Shown one piece after another: positions 42,515 through 52,472 of a stretch of DNA of 64,000 nucleotides. The notes under the pieces were generated by a model. That model was not told the DNA's origin and searched no databases. It saw only the letters and a program-made list of their open reading frames with translations. The first letter of the stretch is position 1. Each line of letters opens with the position of its first letter. The DNA comes from JAWVFM01 sp963841455 (GTDB lineage Bacteria; Actinomycetota; Thermoleophilia; Solirubrobacterales; 70-9). A program made the position numbers and the translations under genes. Location: the NCBI GenBank assembly GCA_963841455.1, contig CAWJCU010000002.1, forward strand, positions 124,001-188,000, written 5' to 3'.

Positions 42515-43431
42515 CTAGCCGAGGGCCTCGGCCCCGGCGACGACTTCCAAGATTTCCTGCGTGATCTCCGCCTGGCGGACGCGGTTCATCTCGAGCGTCA
42601 GCCGGCCGATCATGTCGTTCGCGTTCTCGGCCGCGTTTCGCATCGCCGTCATCCGGGCGCCGTGCTCCGACGCGGCGGACTCGAGCAGCGCGCGGTAGAC
42701 CGAGACGTCGACGTACTCCTCGAAGAGCTCTTCGAGGATCAGCTCGGCGTCTGGCTCGTACACCCAGAGCGCCTTTTGGTGCGCCTCGGCGAGCTCGGCG
42801 TCCTCCGGCTCGTGCGCCTCCGAGACGCCCTCGCCGAAGACCTCCGCTTCGTCGAGCGGTAGGAGCCGCTGACGCCGGACGTATTGCGTGAGGGGCGAGA
42901 CGAAGCGGTTGTAGACGATGTCGACGTGATCGACCTCGCCGTCGTTGAAGGCGGTGATGAGGTCGCGGGAGATCTTGCGCGCGTCGGTGAAGGCCGGCCG
43001 ATCGGTGAAGCCGACGTACGAGTTGACCAGCTCCTCGCCCCGAAACCGCATCGTTGAGCTTCCGCGCCGGCCGACCACCGAGTACTGGACCGTCGCCCCC
43101 TCACCCGCCAGCTCGCGCTTGAGCCGCATGCCCTCGCGGATGATCTGGGTGTTGAAGGAGCCGGCGAGGCCGCGGTCACCGGTGACCAGGAGTACGGCGA
43201 CGTCGTCGACCACCTCGCGCCGCTCCAGGAGCGGCACGCCCTCCACGTGCTCCGGCGCCGCATCGGCCACCTGGCGCGTGAGCTCCCGGATCGCCTGTGC
43301 GTAGGGCCGCAGGGCCTCGATCCGCTGCTCGGCGCGCCGCAGGCGCGCGGCGGCGACCATCTCCATCGCGCGCGTGATCTTGTGGATGTTCTTGACGGAC
43401 GAGATCCGGTTCTTGACCTCCTTCTGAGTGG

Positions 43432-43435
<4 letters not shown>
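42515..43435 (-). CDS. atpG: ATP synthase gamma subunit, apparent AUA start
   Basis: The conserved gamma N-terminal helix, ATQKEVKNRISSVKNIHKI then TRAMEMVAAARLRRAEQ, is fully encoded but has no ATG, GTG or TTG before it; the first in-frame ATG (43366) would remove 23 conserved residues. The codon where Met is expected is ATA at 43435-43433. It overlaps the atpA stop (ATAG) and has GAGG/AGGAGG seven nt upstream, an ideal ribosome site. The C-terminal helix (EMNRVRQAEITQEILEVVAG) is intact. With the ATA start the protein is 306 aa. It is the rotor shaft of the enzyme. A base error (ATA for ATG/GTG) is possible. Confidence 0.9.
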
Positions 43436-45099
<1,664 letters not shown>

Positions 45100-45151
45100 C
45101 TAGCTGGGCTCCCTCGTCTTCCTCATTCGCATTGGTCCAGGAACGCTAGTC

Positions 45152-45207
45152 ACTTGCGGCGGCTACGCCGCCTTACATGCCTCCTTCGTGGCTAAAGCCA
45201 CTCACCG
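45152..45207 (-). repeat. Two-hairpin intergenic repeat, copy 1 (atpH-atpA)
   Basis: In plus orientation: stem B GGCGGC-TAC-GCCGCC (45158-45172), linker TTACATGCCTCCTTC (45173-45187), stem A GTGGC-TAAA-GCCAC (45188-45201), then TCACCG. It begins 5 bp beyond the atpH stop on the transcribed strand and ends 50 bp before the atpA start. Relative to the other copies both stems differ at several positions, but each change on one arm is matched on the other. The linker and the TAAA loop are conserved. Transcribed direction is minus, so stem A comes first in the mRNA. Confidence 0.85.
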
Positions 45208-45211
45208 CCAT

Positions 45212-45748
45212 CTATGCCGCCTGTGCGACCTCACGCCGCACGCGCTCGAGCTTGCTCCGCACGCTGGCGTCGAAGATCATGTTGCCGACCCGCAGGACCA
45301 GGCCGCCGAGGACGTCCTCATCGACCACGGCTTGGAGGTCGATCTCGCGGCCGGTGCGCTTTTCGATCTCGCCGCCGATCCGCTTCAGGAGCTCGTCGTC
45401 GAGCTCGATCGCGCTCGTCACGGTCACCTCGAGGCGCTTGCGGGCCTCGGCCCACAGCTCGTCGAAGATGCTGCGGATGGTGAAGATCGCCGGCATTCGG
45501 TGCTTCTCCGCCAGCAGCTCGAGGAAGTTCACGAGCTCCGGCTCGGCGCCAACGAACGCCTTCGAGATCCCCTCACCCTTCTCCGTCGAGGTGAAGTAGG
45601 GGCTGAAGAAGAACACCTGCAGCTCGCGGTGCTCACTCAGGGCATCGACGACCTGGTCGAGCTGCTCGTGGATCTCGTCGAGCTTCCCGTTCTCCTGGGC
45701 GACCTCGAAGAGGGCGTCGGCGTAGACCCTGGAGATCTCCTCCAGCAA
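45212..45748 (-). CDS. atpH: ATP synthase delta subunit
   Basis: The 178-residue protein matches F1 delta/OSCP: ISRVYADALFEVAQENGKLD with EIHEQLDQVVDAL at the N-terminal helical domain and VTSAIELDDELLKRIGGEIE, TGREIDLQAVVDEDVLGGLV then LRVGNMIFDASVRSKL at the C-terminus (the G-G-x-x-x-R-x-G-x-x-x-x-D motif). It joins F1 to the peripheral stalk. It is adjacent to atpF with no gap and ends just before repeat copy 1. Confidence 0.95.
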   Translation of the reverse strand: MLEEISRVYADALFEVAQENGKLDEIHEQLDQVVDALSEHRELQVFFFSPYFTSTEKGEGISKAFVGAEPELVNFLELLAEKHRMPAIFTIRSIFDELWAEARKRLEVTVTSAIELDDELLKRIGGEIEKRTGREIDLQAVVDEDVLGGLVLRVGNMIFDASVRSKLERVRREVAQAA

Positions 45749-46330
45749 CTAGCTCGCCTCCTCCGCCTCGGAGCCGGCCAGGGCCGAGAAGTCGACCTCC
45801 GAGAGCGCGTCCTCGATCAGGCGGCGCTGGTCGTCGGCGTCGAGGGCCTTCCGCGTGACCTTCTCGGTGGCGAGGACCGTGAGGTCCGCGACCTCCTGGC
45901 GGATCTTGTCGAGCGAGCGCTTGGTCTCGAGCTCGATGTCGCGCCGCGCGGCCCCAACCAGCTCCTCGCGCTTCTCCTTGCCCGCGGCAGCCGCCTCGGT
46001 GAGGGCGGCCTCCGACGCCTTGCGGCTCCGGGCCACGATCTCGTCGGCCTGATTGCGTGCCTCGGCCAGTCGCTTGCGGTAGTCGGCGAGCAGCTCGTCG
46101 GCCTCCTTGCGCTGCCGCTCCGCGGCCTCGATGTTCTCGCGGATCGCATTCGCGCGCTTGTCGAGCTCGGCCTGGATTCGCGGCAGCGCCGCGCGGCCGA
46201 GCACGAACATCGTGACGCCGAAGACGATCAGCGTCCAGATCATCAGCCCGAGAGCGGGCGAGACGAGGAAGCTGCCGCTGTCCGACGAGGCCAGCGGCAG
46301 AAGCCCGGTGATGTCCGGGAGCGGGATCAA
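45749..46330 (-). CDS. atpF: ATP synthase b subunit
   Basis: The TTG at 46330 overlaps the atpE TGA (TTGA) and gives 193 residues. One N-terminal membrane helix (ALGLMIWTLIVFGVTMFVLG) is followed by a long charged coiled coil (AALPRIQAELDKRANAIREN, AAERQRKEADELLADYRKRL, and onward), the peripheral stalk. The C-terminus ends SEVDFSALAGSEAEEAS. No second b-type or b-delta fusion gene is present, so this locus has a single b subunit. Confidence 0.95.
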   Translation of the reverse strand: MIPLPDITGLLPLASSDSGSFLVSPALGLMIWTLIVFGVTMFVLGRAALPRIQAELDKRANAIRENIEAAERQRKEADELLADYRKRLAEARNQADEIVARSRKASEAALTEAAAAGKEKREELVGAARRDIELETKRSLDKIRQEVADLTVLATEKVTRKALDADDQRRLIEDALSEVDFSALAGSEAEEAS

Positions 46331-46605
46331 CTCGGCGTCAGGAAGTAGGCGATGAGGCCGAAGATGAACGTGTAGAAGGCGACGGCCTCGGTCAGGGCGA
46401 AGCCGAGCCAGCGGATCGCCTGGAGCTCGCCCTTCATCTCGGGCTGCCGGGCGACCGACTCGATCTCCTTGCCGAAGATAAACCCGATGCCGATTCCGGC
46501 TCCGATCGAGCCGAGCCCGGCGCCGACGCCCAGCGCGATCGCCTTTCCGGCGTTTGCGACGCCGGTGTCGGTGACGCCTGCGGCGAGAGTGAGTGGATCA
46601 ACCAT
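46327..46605 (-). CDS. atpE: ATP synthase c subunit
   Basis: The 92-residue proteolipid has two helices: KAIALGVGAGLGSIGAGIGI ending GFIFGKE, and LGFALTEAVAFYTFIFGLIA. The loop RQPEMKGELQ joins them. The proton-carrying carboxylate is Glu in ALTEAVAFY. The residues usually needed for a sodium site (Gln in helix 1, Ser/Thr next to the Glu) are not evident, so proton coupling is expected. It lies between atpB and atpF; its stop overlaps the atpF TTG. Confidence 0.96.
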   Translation of the reverse strand: MVDPLTLAAGVTDTGVANAGKAIALGVGAGLGSIGAGIGIGFIFGKEIESVARQPEMKGELQAIRWLGFALTEAVAFYTFIFGLIAYFLTPS

Positions 46606-46629
46606 GGGATCTCCTGTCTTTCTGGTGTC

Positions 46630-47539
46630 TCAATGGCTCGATGCGGTGGCCGCGCCCAGATAGATCGCGGCCAGGATCGAGAAGATGAACGCCTGAAGGG
46701 TCGCGATAAGCACGACCTCGAAGATGAAGAACGCGAACGCCATCGGGAAGGTGATGGCGCCGAGGGCCGCCACGCCGAGCAGCACGGCGAGGCCGCCGGC
46801 CATGAAGAGGATCAGGAGGTGGCCCGCGAGGATGTTTGCGAAGAGCCGCACCGAGAGCGAGATCAGGCGCACGAAATGCGAGATCACCTCGATCATGAAG
46901 ATCGCTGCCTTGCCGAAGACGTTCATGTCCTCGAGCCCGGGCGGCAGCCAGCTGCGGAAGTAGGGGATCACGCCCTGCGCGCGGATCCCCTGGACGTTGT
47001 AGCTGATCCAGACCACGAGGGTGAGGACCAGCGGGATCGAGATGTTCGCCGTCGCCGCGTAGATCGCGAAGCTCGGCACCTCGAGCCCGAAGATGTCGAT
47101 CGTCTCGGCGCTGTTGGTCGGCAGCGGGATGTAGCCGAGCATGTTCGAGAACCAGATGAAGAAGAAGAGAGTCGCGACGAACGGGAACCAGCGCGCGACC
47201 ATCCCCGGCTCCAGGTTGTCGCCGGTGATCGTGTTGCGGGTCAGGTCGTAGGCGAGCTCCATCGCGGTCTGGATGCGGTTCGGCTTCTGCTCCATGCGGC
47301 GCGCGATCCAGGTCAGGGTGAAGATCGTGAGACCGGCCGCGAGCACCAGGTAGAGCACGGCGCGATTGATGCTGAGGTCGATGCCGGCGATGTTGATCGG
47401 CACCCACGACTCGAGCTTGAACTCGTTCTGCGGCTTGAACTCGTCGTTCTTCCCGGCGCTGCCGAAGATGACCAGCAGCAGGATCACCACGAGCGAAGTA
47501 GATGCCGCCGATCAGCAGCAGCTTGCGCTTCGTGCTCAT
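46630..47539 (-). pseudogene. atpB: ATP synthase a subunit, single frameshift near the N-terminus
   Basis: From about 47490 downstream the frame encodes a full F0 a subunit: LTWIARRMEQKPNRIQTAME, NTITGDNLEPGMVARWFPFV, FFIWFSNMLGYIPLPTNSAE, VRLISLSVRLFANILAGHLL (the essential Arg of the proton path) and FIFEVVLIATLQAFIFSILA. The start ATG 47539 reads MSTKRKLLLIGGIYF in another frame. Removing one base near 47498 joins them as IYFxLVVILLLVIFG, restoring the first membrane helix at about 302 aa. The gene is essential to the complex, so this is most likely a sequence error. Confidence 0.9.
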
Positions 47540-47985
47540 GCCTTATTCCCTTCGGGCTGGGACCACACGTGAATGATCGCCCGGCTCCCGAGCGAGACCG
47601 TGACGAGGACCAGCGAGAGGACGGCGGCCGAGAGGCCGGCCTCCCGGCTCCCGAGCAGCCCTACGAGAAGGATCGCGAGGGTCACGAGCCACAGGCGCCC
47701 GAGGATTGAGGCCGCGAGCATGCCGAGGGCGTTTCGCCGGCCGCCCGACGCGAGCTGCTTGCGTGCCCCGCGCTCGGCAACGAACTGGATGCCGCGCTGG
47801 GCGAGCCAGGCCGCGGCGGCGGCGGCGTATCCGAGCATCGACGCCCCGATGAGCAGGAAGACCGGAAGAGCGATCGCCAGGACCGCCAGGTCCGCGTAGC
47901 CGAGGGCCGCTAGCGCGCGCGACCCCGAGTCGCTGCGGCTCGGCGCCCCGCTAGACCCCTCTAAAGCGAGCGTGGACAACGGCAA
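47536..47985 (-). CDS. AtpI-like membrane protein of the ATP synthase locus
   Basis: About 149 residues from a TTG at 47985 (a second TTG is at 47979), with four hydrophobic segments (LAVLAIALPVFLLIGASML, YAAAAAAWLAQRG, LGMLAASILGRLWLVTLAIL, LSAAVLSLVLVTVSLGSRAI). No ATG or GTG lies between the overlap with the upstream gene and the first helix, so a 35-bp overlap with that gene must be accepted. Position before atpB and the topology fit the AtpI/uncharacterised ATP synthase-associated proteins, thought to help c-ring assembly or Mg2+ supply. Its stop overlaps the atpB ATG by 4 bp. Sequence similarity to AtpI is weak. Confidence 0.65.
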   Translation of the reverse strand: MPLSTLALEGSSGAPSRSDSGSRALAALGYADLAVLAIALPVFLLIGASMLGYAAAAAAWLAQRGIQFVAERGARKQLASGGRRNALGMLAASILGRLWLVTLAILLVGLLGSREAGLSAAVLSLVLVTVSLGSRAIIHVWSQPEGNKA

Positions 47986-48148
47986 ACCCCACGACGAGGC
48001 CCGCGAACAGCCCGCCCAGGCCGAGCGGCACCGCAGCCCCCAGCAGCGAGCCGATCCCGTACCCGGCTGCCGCGCACCCGACGATCGACGCGATCATCAG
48101 CGCTCCGGCGACGGCGGCATCGGCTCTCCCTGGCGGGCTCTCGGTCAC
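47951..48148 (-). CDS. AtpZ-like two-helix membrane protein
   Basis: The GTG at 48148 gives 65 residues: a polar start TESPPGRADAAVAG, then two helices (ALMIASIVGCAAAGYGIGSL and LGLGGLFAGLVVGFAVVHAR). GIGSLLG and the size match the AtpZ/ATPase gene 1 family that sits at the head of many F-ATPase operons. It is the first gene of the ATP synthase locus as seen here, about 55 bp after repeat copy 2. Confidence 0.7.
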   Translation of the reverse strand: MTESPPGRADAAVAGALMIASIVGCAAAGYGIGSLLGAAVPLGLGGLFAGLVVGFAVVHARFRGV

Positions 48149-48202
48149 CGGGGATGTCGAACTCCGGGCCCATGGGACGGACAGCCGCTCGACCGCAAAT
48201 CA

Positions 48203-48255
48203 GTTGCGGCGCCTTCGGCGCCTTACATGCTGCTTTCGGGGCAAGCCCCTCACCA
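48203..48255 (-). repeat. Two-hairpin intergenic repeat, copy 2 (wecA-atpZ)
   Basis: In plus orientation: stem B GGCGCC-TTC-GGCGCC (48208-48222), linker TTACATGCTGCTTTC (48223-48237), stem A GGGGC-AA-GCCCC (48238-48249, loop two nt shorter than in other copies), then TCACCA. It lies in the 154-bp gap between the wecA-like gene and the AtpZ-like gene; nothing else was recognised in that gap. Confidence 0.85.
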
Positions 48256-48302
48256 CCATGACTGCCGAGCGGGGCGGCGAATATATCCGACGCAGGCCGC
48301 TG

Positions 48303-49586
48303 TTAGGGGTCGCGCACCGCCTCGAACTCGCCCGTCTCCGGGTCAAGGACCTCGAGCTCGCCGCTCGACGGGTCGACGACGGCGAAGGTTCCCGTCTCGA
48401 GCTCGCGCGCGACGCCCTCGTCGACGGCCTCCGGCGGCAGGGCCTTCGCCACCCGGAAAAGCTCACGCGCCCGCTCGCCGCGCAGCTTGAGGATCTCGAG
48501 CACCACGACCAGGTAGACGCTCGCGGCGAGGGCGGCGAGCGCGAAGAGGCCGATCACGATTGTCCAGAGGGCGTCGAAGTGCCCGTGGTTGTCCGAGTAC
48601 GGCACGAAGCGCAGCGCCAGCGCCAGCGCCGCCAGGATCAGCACCCACCCGTAGAGGTAGGCGAGCGTCCGGCGCTGGGAGAAGCCGATGTTGGTCATCC
48701 GGTGGTGAAAGTGCCAGCGATCGGCCTTGTGGATCGGCTGGCGATACTTGATCCGCTTCGCCACGACGAAGCCGGTGTCGAGGATCGGCACCGCGAGCAC
48801 GATCAGCGGGAAGAACAGGGCGACGACCGCGTTCGTCTTGAGCGCGCCCTCGATGGCGATCGCGCCCAGGAGGTAGCCGAGAAGGCCGGATCCGGTGTCG
48901 CCCATGAAGCTCCGGGCCGGCGGGAAGCCATGGCGCAGGAACCCGAGCGCGCCGCCCGCGGCGATCGCGGCGAGCACGCCGGCGCCGGTTCGCTCGAGGG
49001 ACAGGGCGATGATGGCCATCGTCACTCCCGAAATGGCGCACACACCGGCGGCGAGGCCGTCGACACCGTCGGTGAAGTTGATGACGTTGATCACCGCGAC
49101 GATGCCGAGGATCGTCAGCAGGTGGCTCAGCTCGACCTGCCCGAGCGTCGGCAGGTTCACGATGTCGACGGTGTTCGGGTTGACGCCGCCGATGAACGGA
49201 AGGGTGAAGGCGCCGACCCGAACTCCGTTGAAGACCGGGATCGCCACGATCACGATCTGGCCGAGCAGCTTGATCGGCGCGCTCAGCTCGAAGACGTCGT
49301 CGAGCACGCCGAGCAGGGCGATTCCCACCGCCCCGGCGAGGATGGCCCGCGTGATCGGCGCCAGCGGGAGGAAGAGAAGGCCGCAGACGACGACCGCGAC
49401 GAGGATCGCGAGCCCGCCGAGACGCGGGGTGGGGATCGTGTGCAGGCTGCGCTCGTTCGGGTAGTCGATCGCGCCGATCCTCTGGGCGAGGCTCTCCGTC
49501 GCCGGCACGAGCGCCCAGCTGATCACGGTCGCCAGCACGAACGCGTAGAGGGCGAAGATCGCCTGCGGGTTGCCGTTGACGAGCAT
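48303..49586 (-). CDS. WecA/TagO/MraY-family polyprenyl-phosphate GlcNAc-1-P transferase
   Basis: The 427-residue protein has about eleven helices and the family motifs: DYPNERSLHTIPTPRLGGLA, the Asp pair in LLGVLDDVFELSAP, NVINFTDGVDGLAAG, FPPARSFMGDTGSGLLGYLL and the cytoplasmic His motif DRWHFHHRMTNIG. This places it with WecA/TagO enzymes that load a HexNAc-1-phosphate on the lipid carrier to start wall-polymer synthesis; MraY itself is less likely given HFHHRM. The C-terminal 70 residues after the last helix form a charged extension ending GELEVLDPETGEFEAVRDP. It follows the DUF354 gene by 4 bp and is upstream of the ATP synthase locus. Confidence 0.92.
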   Translation of the reverse strand: MLVNGNPQAIFALYAFVLATVISWALVPATESLAQRIGAIDYPNERSLHTIPTPRLGGLAILVAVVVCGLLFLPLAPITRAILAGAVGIALLGVLDDVFELSAPIKLLGQIVIVAIPVFNGVRVGAFTLPFIGGVNPNTVDIVNLPTLGQVELSHLLTILGIVAVINVINFTDGVDGLAAGVCAISGVTMAIIALSLERTGAGVLAAIAAGGALGFLRHGFPPARSFMGDTGSGLLGYLLGAIAIEGALKTNAVVALFFPLIVLAVPILDTGFVVAKRIKYRQPIHKADRWHFHHRMTNIGFSQRRTLAYLYGWVLILAALALALRFVPYSDNHGHFDALWTIVIGLFALAALAASVYLVVVLEILKLRGERARELFRVAKALPPEAVDEGVARELETGTFAVVDPSSGELEVLDPETGEFEAVRDP

Positions 49587-49590
49587 TAGG

Positions 49591-50602
49591 TCATCTTCCC
49601 GTCGCGGCCAGGACGGCGTCGACCAGGAGCTGCGGGTCGCGAGGCTCGCGGACCCCGATCGGCTCGCTTCGCTTGCGGAGCTCGAGAGCCTTGGGATCGG
49701 AGAGGACGCGCATGCGCCCGGCGGAGATCAGGGCCTCGTCGACGGCCCCCATCCTGCCGCTGAAGAGCGTCCACACAGGGGTTCCCAACGCCACGGCCTC
49801 GCGGTTCATCGTCCCGCCCGCACCAACGACGACATCGGCCTGCGCGACGAGGCTCTGGCCGTCGATCGCCCGCTCGGGAATGATCAGGTTCTCCGCGCCC
49901 CGCCGGGAGAGCGCGGCGCGCTGCGAGTCGGTGCGCGGGATCACCACCGCCTGAGCCCCGTCGTCCTCCGCGAGACGGTCGATCATGCCCTCGTAGACGG
50001 GGTTCTCGGCGTGGTAGGCGGAGCTCTCGGGGGGCGGGCGGACCACGGCGATCACGCGCTCGCGCGCAAGCCCGAGGTCGTCGATGACGCCCCGGTCCGG
50101 CTCCAAGCCGTAGAGGTAGTAGTCCTCCTTGAGGCCGGGATAGCGGAAGAGCTTGCGCGGCGCGGCGCCCGCGCGCCTCATCGCCTCCGGAGAGATGGCG
50201 TCGGGCGCAAGGACGCGGCGAGCGGCGCGAAAGGCGAGCTGGCGCTGAACACCGGCGAACTCGTAATCCTGCATCTGCACGAGCGGGATTCGGAGCACCG
50301 CGGAGACGACGGCGATGTCGACCGATCCGTGGGCGAGAGCGAGGTCGAAACGCTTGGGCCGCGCCCAGCGGCCTAGGGCGAGGGAGCGGCTGCCGACTGC
50401 CGCCGCCTTGGCGCCGCCCCCCGCGCCCGCGTGGCGGCCGATCACCTCATGGTCGATGCCGAGCCGTTCGAGGATTCCGACCGTCTGCCCGTACTCGCGC
50501 GCGGTGACCGAGACCTCGTGGCCTCGCCGCCCGAAGGCGATCGATGATCGGGCGAAGGACGAGCGGATGGGCGGCAGCCGTGCAGTCGACCCAGACGCGC
50601 AT
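49591..50602 (-). pseudogene. DUF354 glycosyltransferase-like protein, one frameshift
   Basis: The ATG at 50602 reads MRVWVDCTAAAHPLVLRPII, the usual DUF354 opening (v-W-V-D...H-p-l-f...p-l-i). An extra G near 50535 shifts the frame; removing it continues GHEVSVTAREYGQTVGILER and joins the long frame (GRHAGAGGGAKAAAVGSRS, FDLALAHGSVDIAVVSAVL, MQDYEFAG, PGLKEDYYLYGLEPD). The interval is 3n+1 bases, consistent with one insertion, for a 336-aa protein. DUF354 proteins resemble GT-B transferases/epimerases such as MurG and WecB; VVVGAGGTMNREAVALGTPV is the sugar-nucleotide loop. It is adjacent to wecA, so a wall-glycan step is likely. Repeat copy 3 abuts its start. Confidence 0.85.
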
Positions 50603-50659
50603 CACTTGCGGGCGCCTTCGGCGCCCTTACCTGCTGCTTTCCGGGCAAAGCCCCTCACC
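50603..50659 (-). repeat. Two-hairpin intergenic repeat, copy 3
   Basis: In plus orientation: stem B GGGCGCC-TTC-GGCGCCC (50610-50626, perfect 7 bp), linker TTACCTGCTGCTTTC (50627-50641), stem A GGGC-AAA-GCCC (50643-50653, with the outer pair mismatched), then TCACCG. It fills most of the 73-bp gap between the D-cysteine desulfhydrase-like gene and the DUF354 gene and ends 1-3 bp before the DUF354 ATG, so the second hairpin would occupy the ribosome-binding region of that gene. Confidence 0.88.
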
Positions 50660-50675
50660 GACATACGCGCCCAGC

Positions 50676-51657
50676 CTAGGTGGCGGGTCGGTAGGTATGC
50701 CAGTACAGCACCGGGCCGTCGCCGAACCGGCCCTCGCGGTTAAGCGCGAGGAGGCCCGCAACAGCCTTCGCGGTGTATACGGGCTCGAGCTCGACGCCCT
50801 CGCGGTCGCGCAGAAGCTCGAGGGCGGCGGCGCCCTCCGATGTGGGGTGGCCGTAGCCCGGGCCGAGCCAGGCGGTCTCCACGGTGACATCGGCGGGCAG
50901 CGGGGCTTCGGCGGGCACGCCGTGCCGAGAGAGGAGGCGCGCCGTGCGCGCCGCGAGGCGCGCCACCCGGCGTGCGTCGAGCTTGATCAGGTCGTTCACG
51001 AGGACGCATACCAGGTGCGTGCGAAGGCCCGCGAGCTCGAGCCCGGCGGCGAGGCCGGCCGCCGTGCCTCCGCTTCCCAGCGCGACGACCGCGTGCGAGG
51101 GCTCGGGGATCTCGCCGCCTCGCACCTGCTCGGCGAGCTCGCAGGCCGCGTCCACGTAGCCCGACGCAGCCGCGCGGCACCGAGCCACCCGGCGGGATCG
51201 CATAGGGGCGGTCGACCGGCTGCGGCCTCGCGGGCGACGAGTAGCGCCGCCGAGCGCCACTGCCCGGCGCACTCCGCCGACGTGGTGCAGCTCCGCCCCG
51301 ACTCCCGCGGAGCCTCTCGTGCTGCGCGCGCACGTGCTCGTCGATCGGCTGCGGCACGAGGACGAGGATCGGCCGGATGCCGAGGCGCCGCGCCGCCCGC
51401 GCCGTGGTGAGGCCGTGGTTCGTCCCGAGGGCGCCGCCGGTGACGACGCTCCGGCTTCGCCGCCGGCGAGCCTCGCCGAGAAGCCACTCGAGCTTTCTGG
51501 CCTTGTTGCCGCCGAGCTCGCTGTAGGCGCCGTCGTCCTTGATCCAGACGGGCGCGCGGCCGCCCTCCGCGCCGAGCCTCTCGAGCTCGCGCACGGGCGT
51601 CGGCCCGCCGCCGAGCTCGACCCGGGGAAGCTCAAGGGCGGACAGGGGCCCGCTCAA
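50676..51657 (-). pseudogene. D-cysteine desulfhydrase / ACC deaminase-like PLP enzyme, frameshifted
   Basis: The TTG at 51657 overlaps a TGA (TTGA) and opens SGPLSALELPRVELGGGPTP, then APVWIKDDGAYSELGGNKA with RKLEWLL, the PLP-Lys segment of the family. GALGTNHGLTTARAARRLGI and PILVLVPQPIDEHV follow. From about 51320 to 51150 the frame changes several times; the rest is intact (YVDAACELAEQVRGGEIPE, HAVVALGSGGTAAGLAAGLE, the PLP-phosphate loop, then ending YWHTYRPAT). The interval is 3n+1 bases, near 327 aa, the family's normal size. It would degrade D-cysteine or a related substrate to a keto acid, ammonia and sulfide. Confidence 0.82.
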
Positions 51658-52416
51658 GCGCAGGTTGGCCGCTTCGACGGAGCTGACCGCCTTCGCCGAG
51701 CCGGGGCCGACGTGGAAGGCGAGCGGGTTGGGGCTCGACGGAACGTCGAGCGGCTTCCCGTTCGCGGTGATCTCCGCCTCGCCGTTGCCGAGGCCGAGCT
51801 GGAAGCCCGCCGCCTTGAACGGTCCCTGGTCGTCGCCCGCCGCGAGGATCTGGCCGTTCACGAGGCGCTTGCCGGAGAGGTCGACGAGGCAGACCCAGAC
51901 CGTTCCGGTCGGGCTGATCTCGATCGAGGCCTTCGTCGGCTCGGGGGGCGGCTTCGGTGGGTGGAGTGGCTGTGCTGATGGCGCCTGCGCGTGCTGCGCG
52001 CGGCTGCCCTGCGTGCCGGCCGTCTCCTTGCCGCCGGAGCCGCCGATCTGCCCGATGACGAAGAGCACGGCGAGGACGGCCACGACCGCGCCGGCGGCGA
52101 CGAGCACTCCCCGCGAGGGGAAACCCGCCCCGCCGGGCACGGCGGGCGACGGGTCGGCGCTCCTCGGCGGGCGTGGCGTCGCTCGTCGCCCACCGTCCGT
52201 CGGAACTCCTCGACGAGGGCGTCGGCGTCGAGGCCGAGGTAGGAGGCGTAGGTCCGGAGGAACCCGCGCGCGTACGCCGGCGCCGGGAGGGCGCTCCAGT
52301 CCTCGGCCTCCAGCGCCCGCAGGTACCGGACGCGGATCTTGGTCGCGTCGGAGACCTCGTCGAGAGCCGAGGCCGCGCTCCGTGCGCGCTCGGCGAAGGC
52401 TTTCGCCGATCGGCAT
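51654..52416 (-). pseudogene. RodZ-like protein: HTH_25, membrane helix, DUF4115-like domain; frameshifted
   Basis: The ATG at 52416 reads MPIGESLRRARTERGL, then an extra base near 52375 shifts the frame. Restored, it reads ALDEVSDATKIRVRYLRALE and YARGFLRTYASYLGLDADAL, the helix-turn-helix of RodZ-type proteins. After another shift near 52180 come one membrane helix (VLVAAGAVVAVLAVLFVIG), a Pro-rich linker, and an extracytoplasmic beta domain (IEISPTGTVWVCLVDLSGKR, KAAGFQLGLGNGEAEITANG) of DUF4115 type. The natural stop is probably TGA at 51656-51654 in the next frame (ending RPTCA). RodZ links MreB to the membrane; in actinobacteria related proteins have other, mostly unknown, envelope roles. 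Net length is 3n+1. Confidence 0.8.
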
Positions 52417-52472
52417 AGCGTGGATTCTCGCCCCTAAAGGGGCGAGGCGCCGGGCGGAAGGGACCGCGCAGC

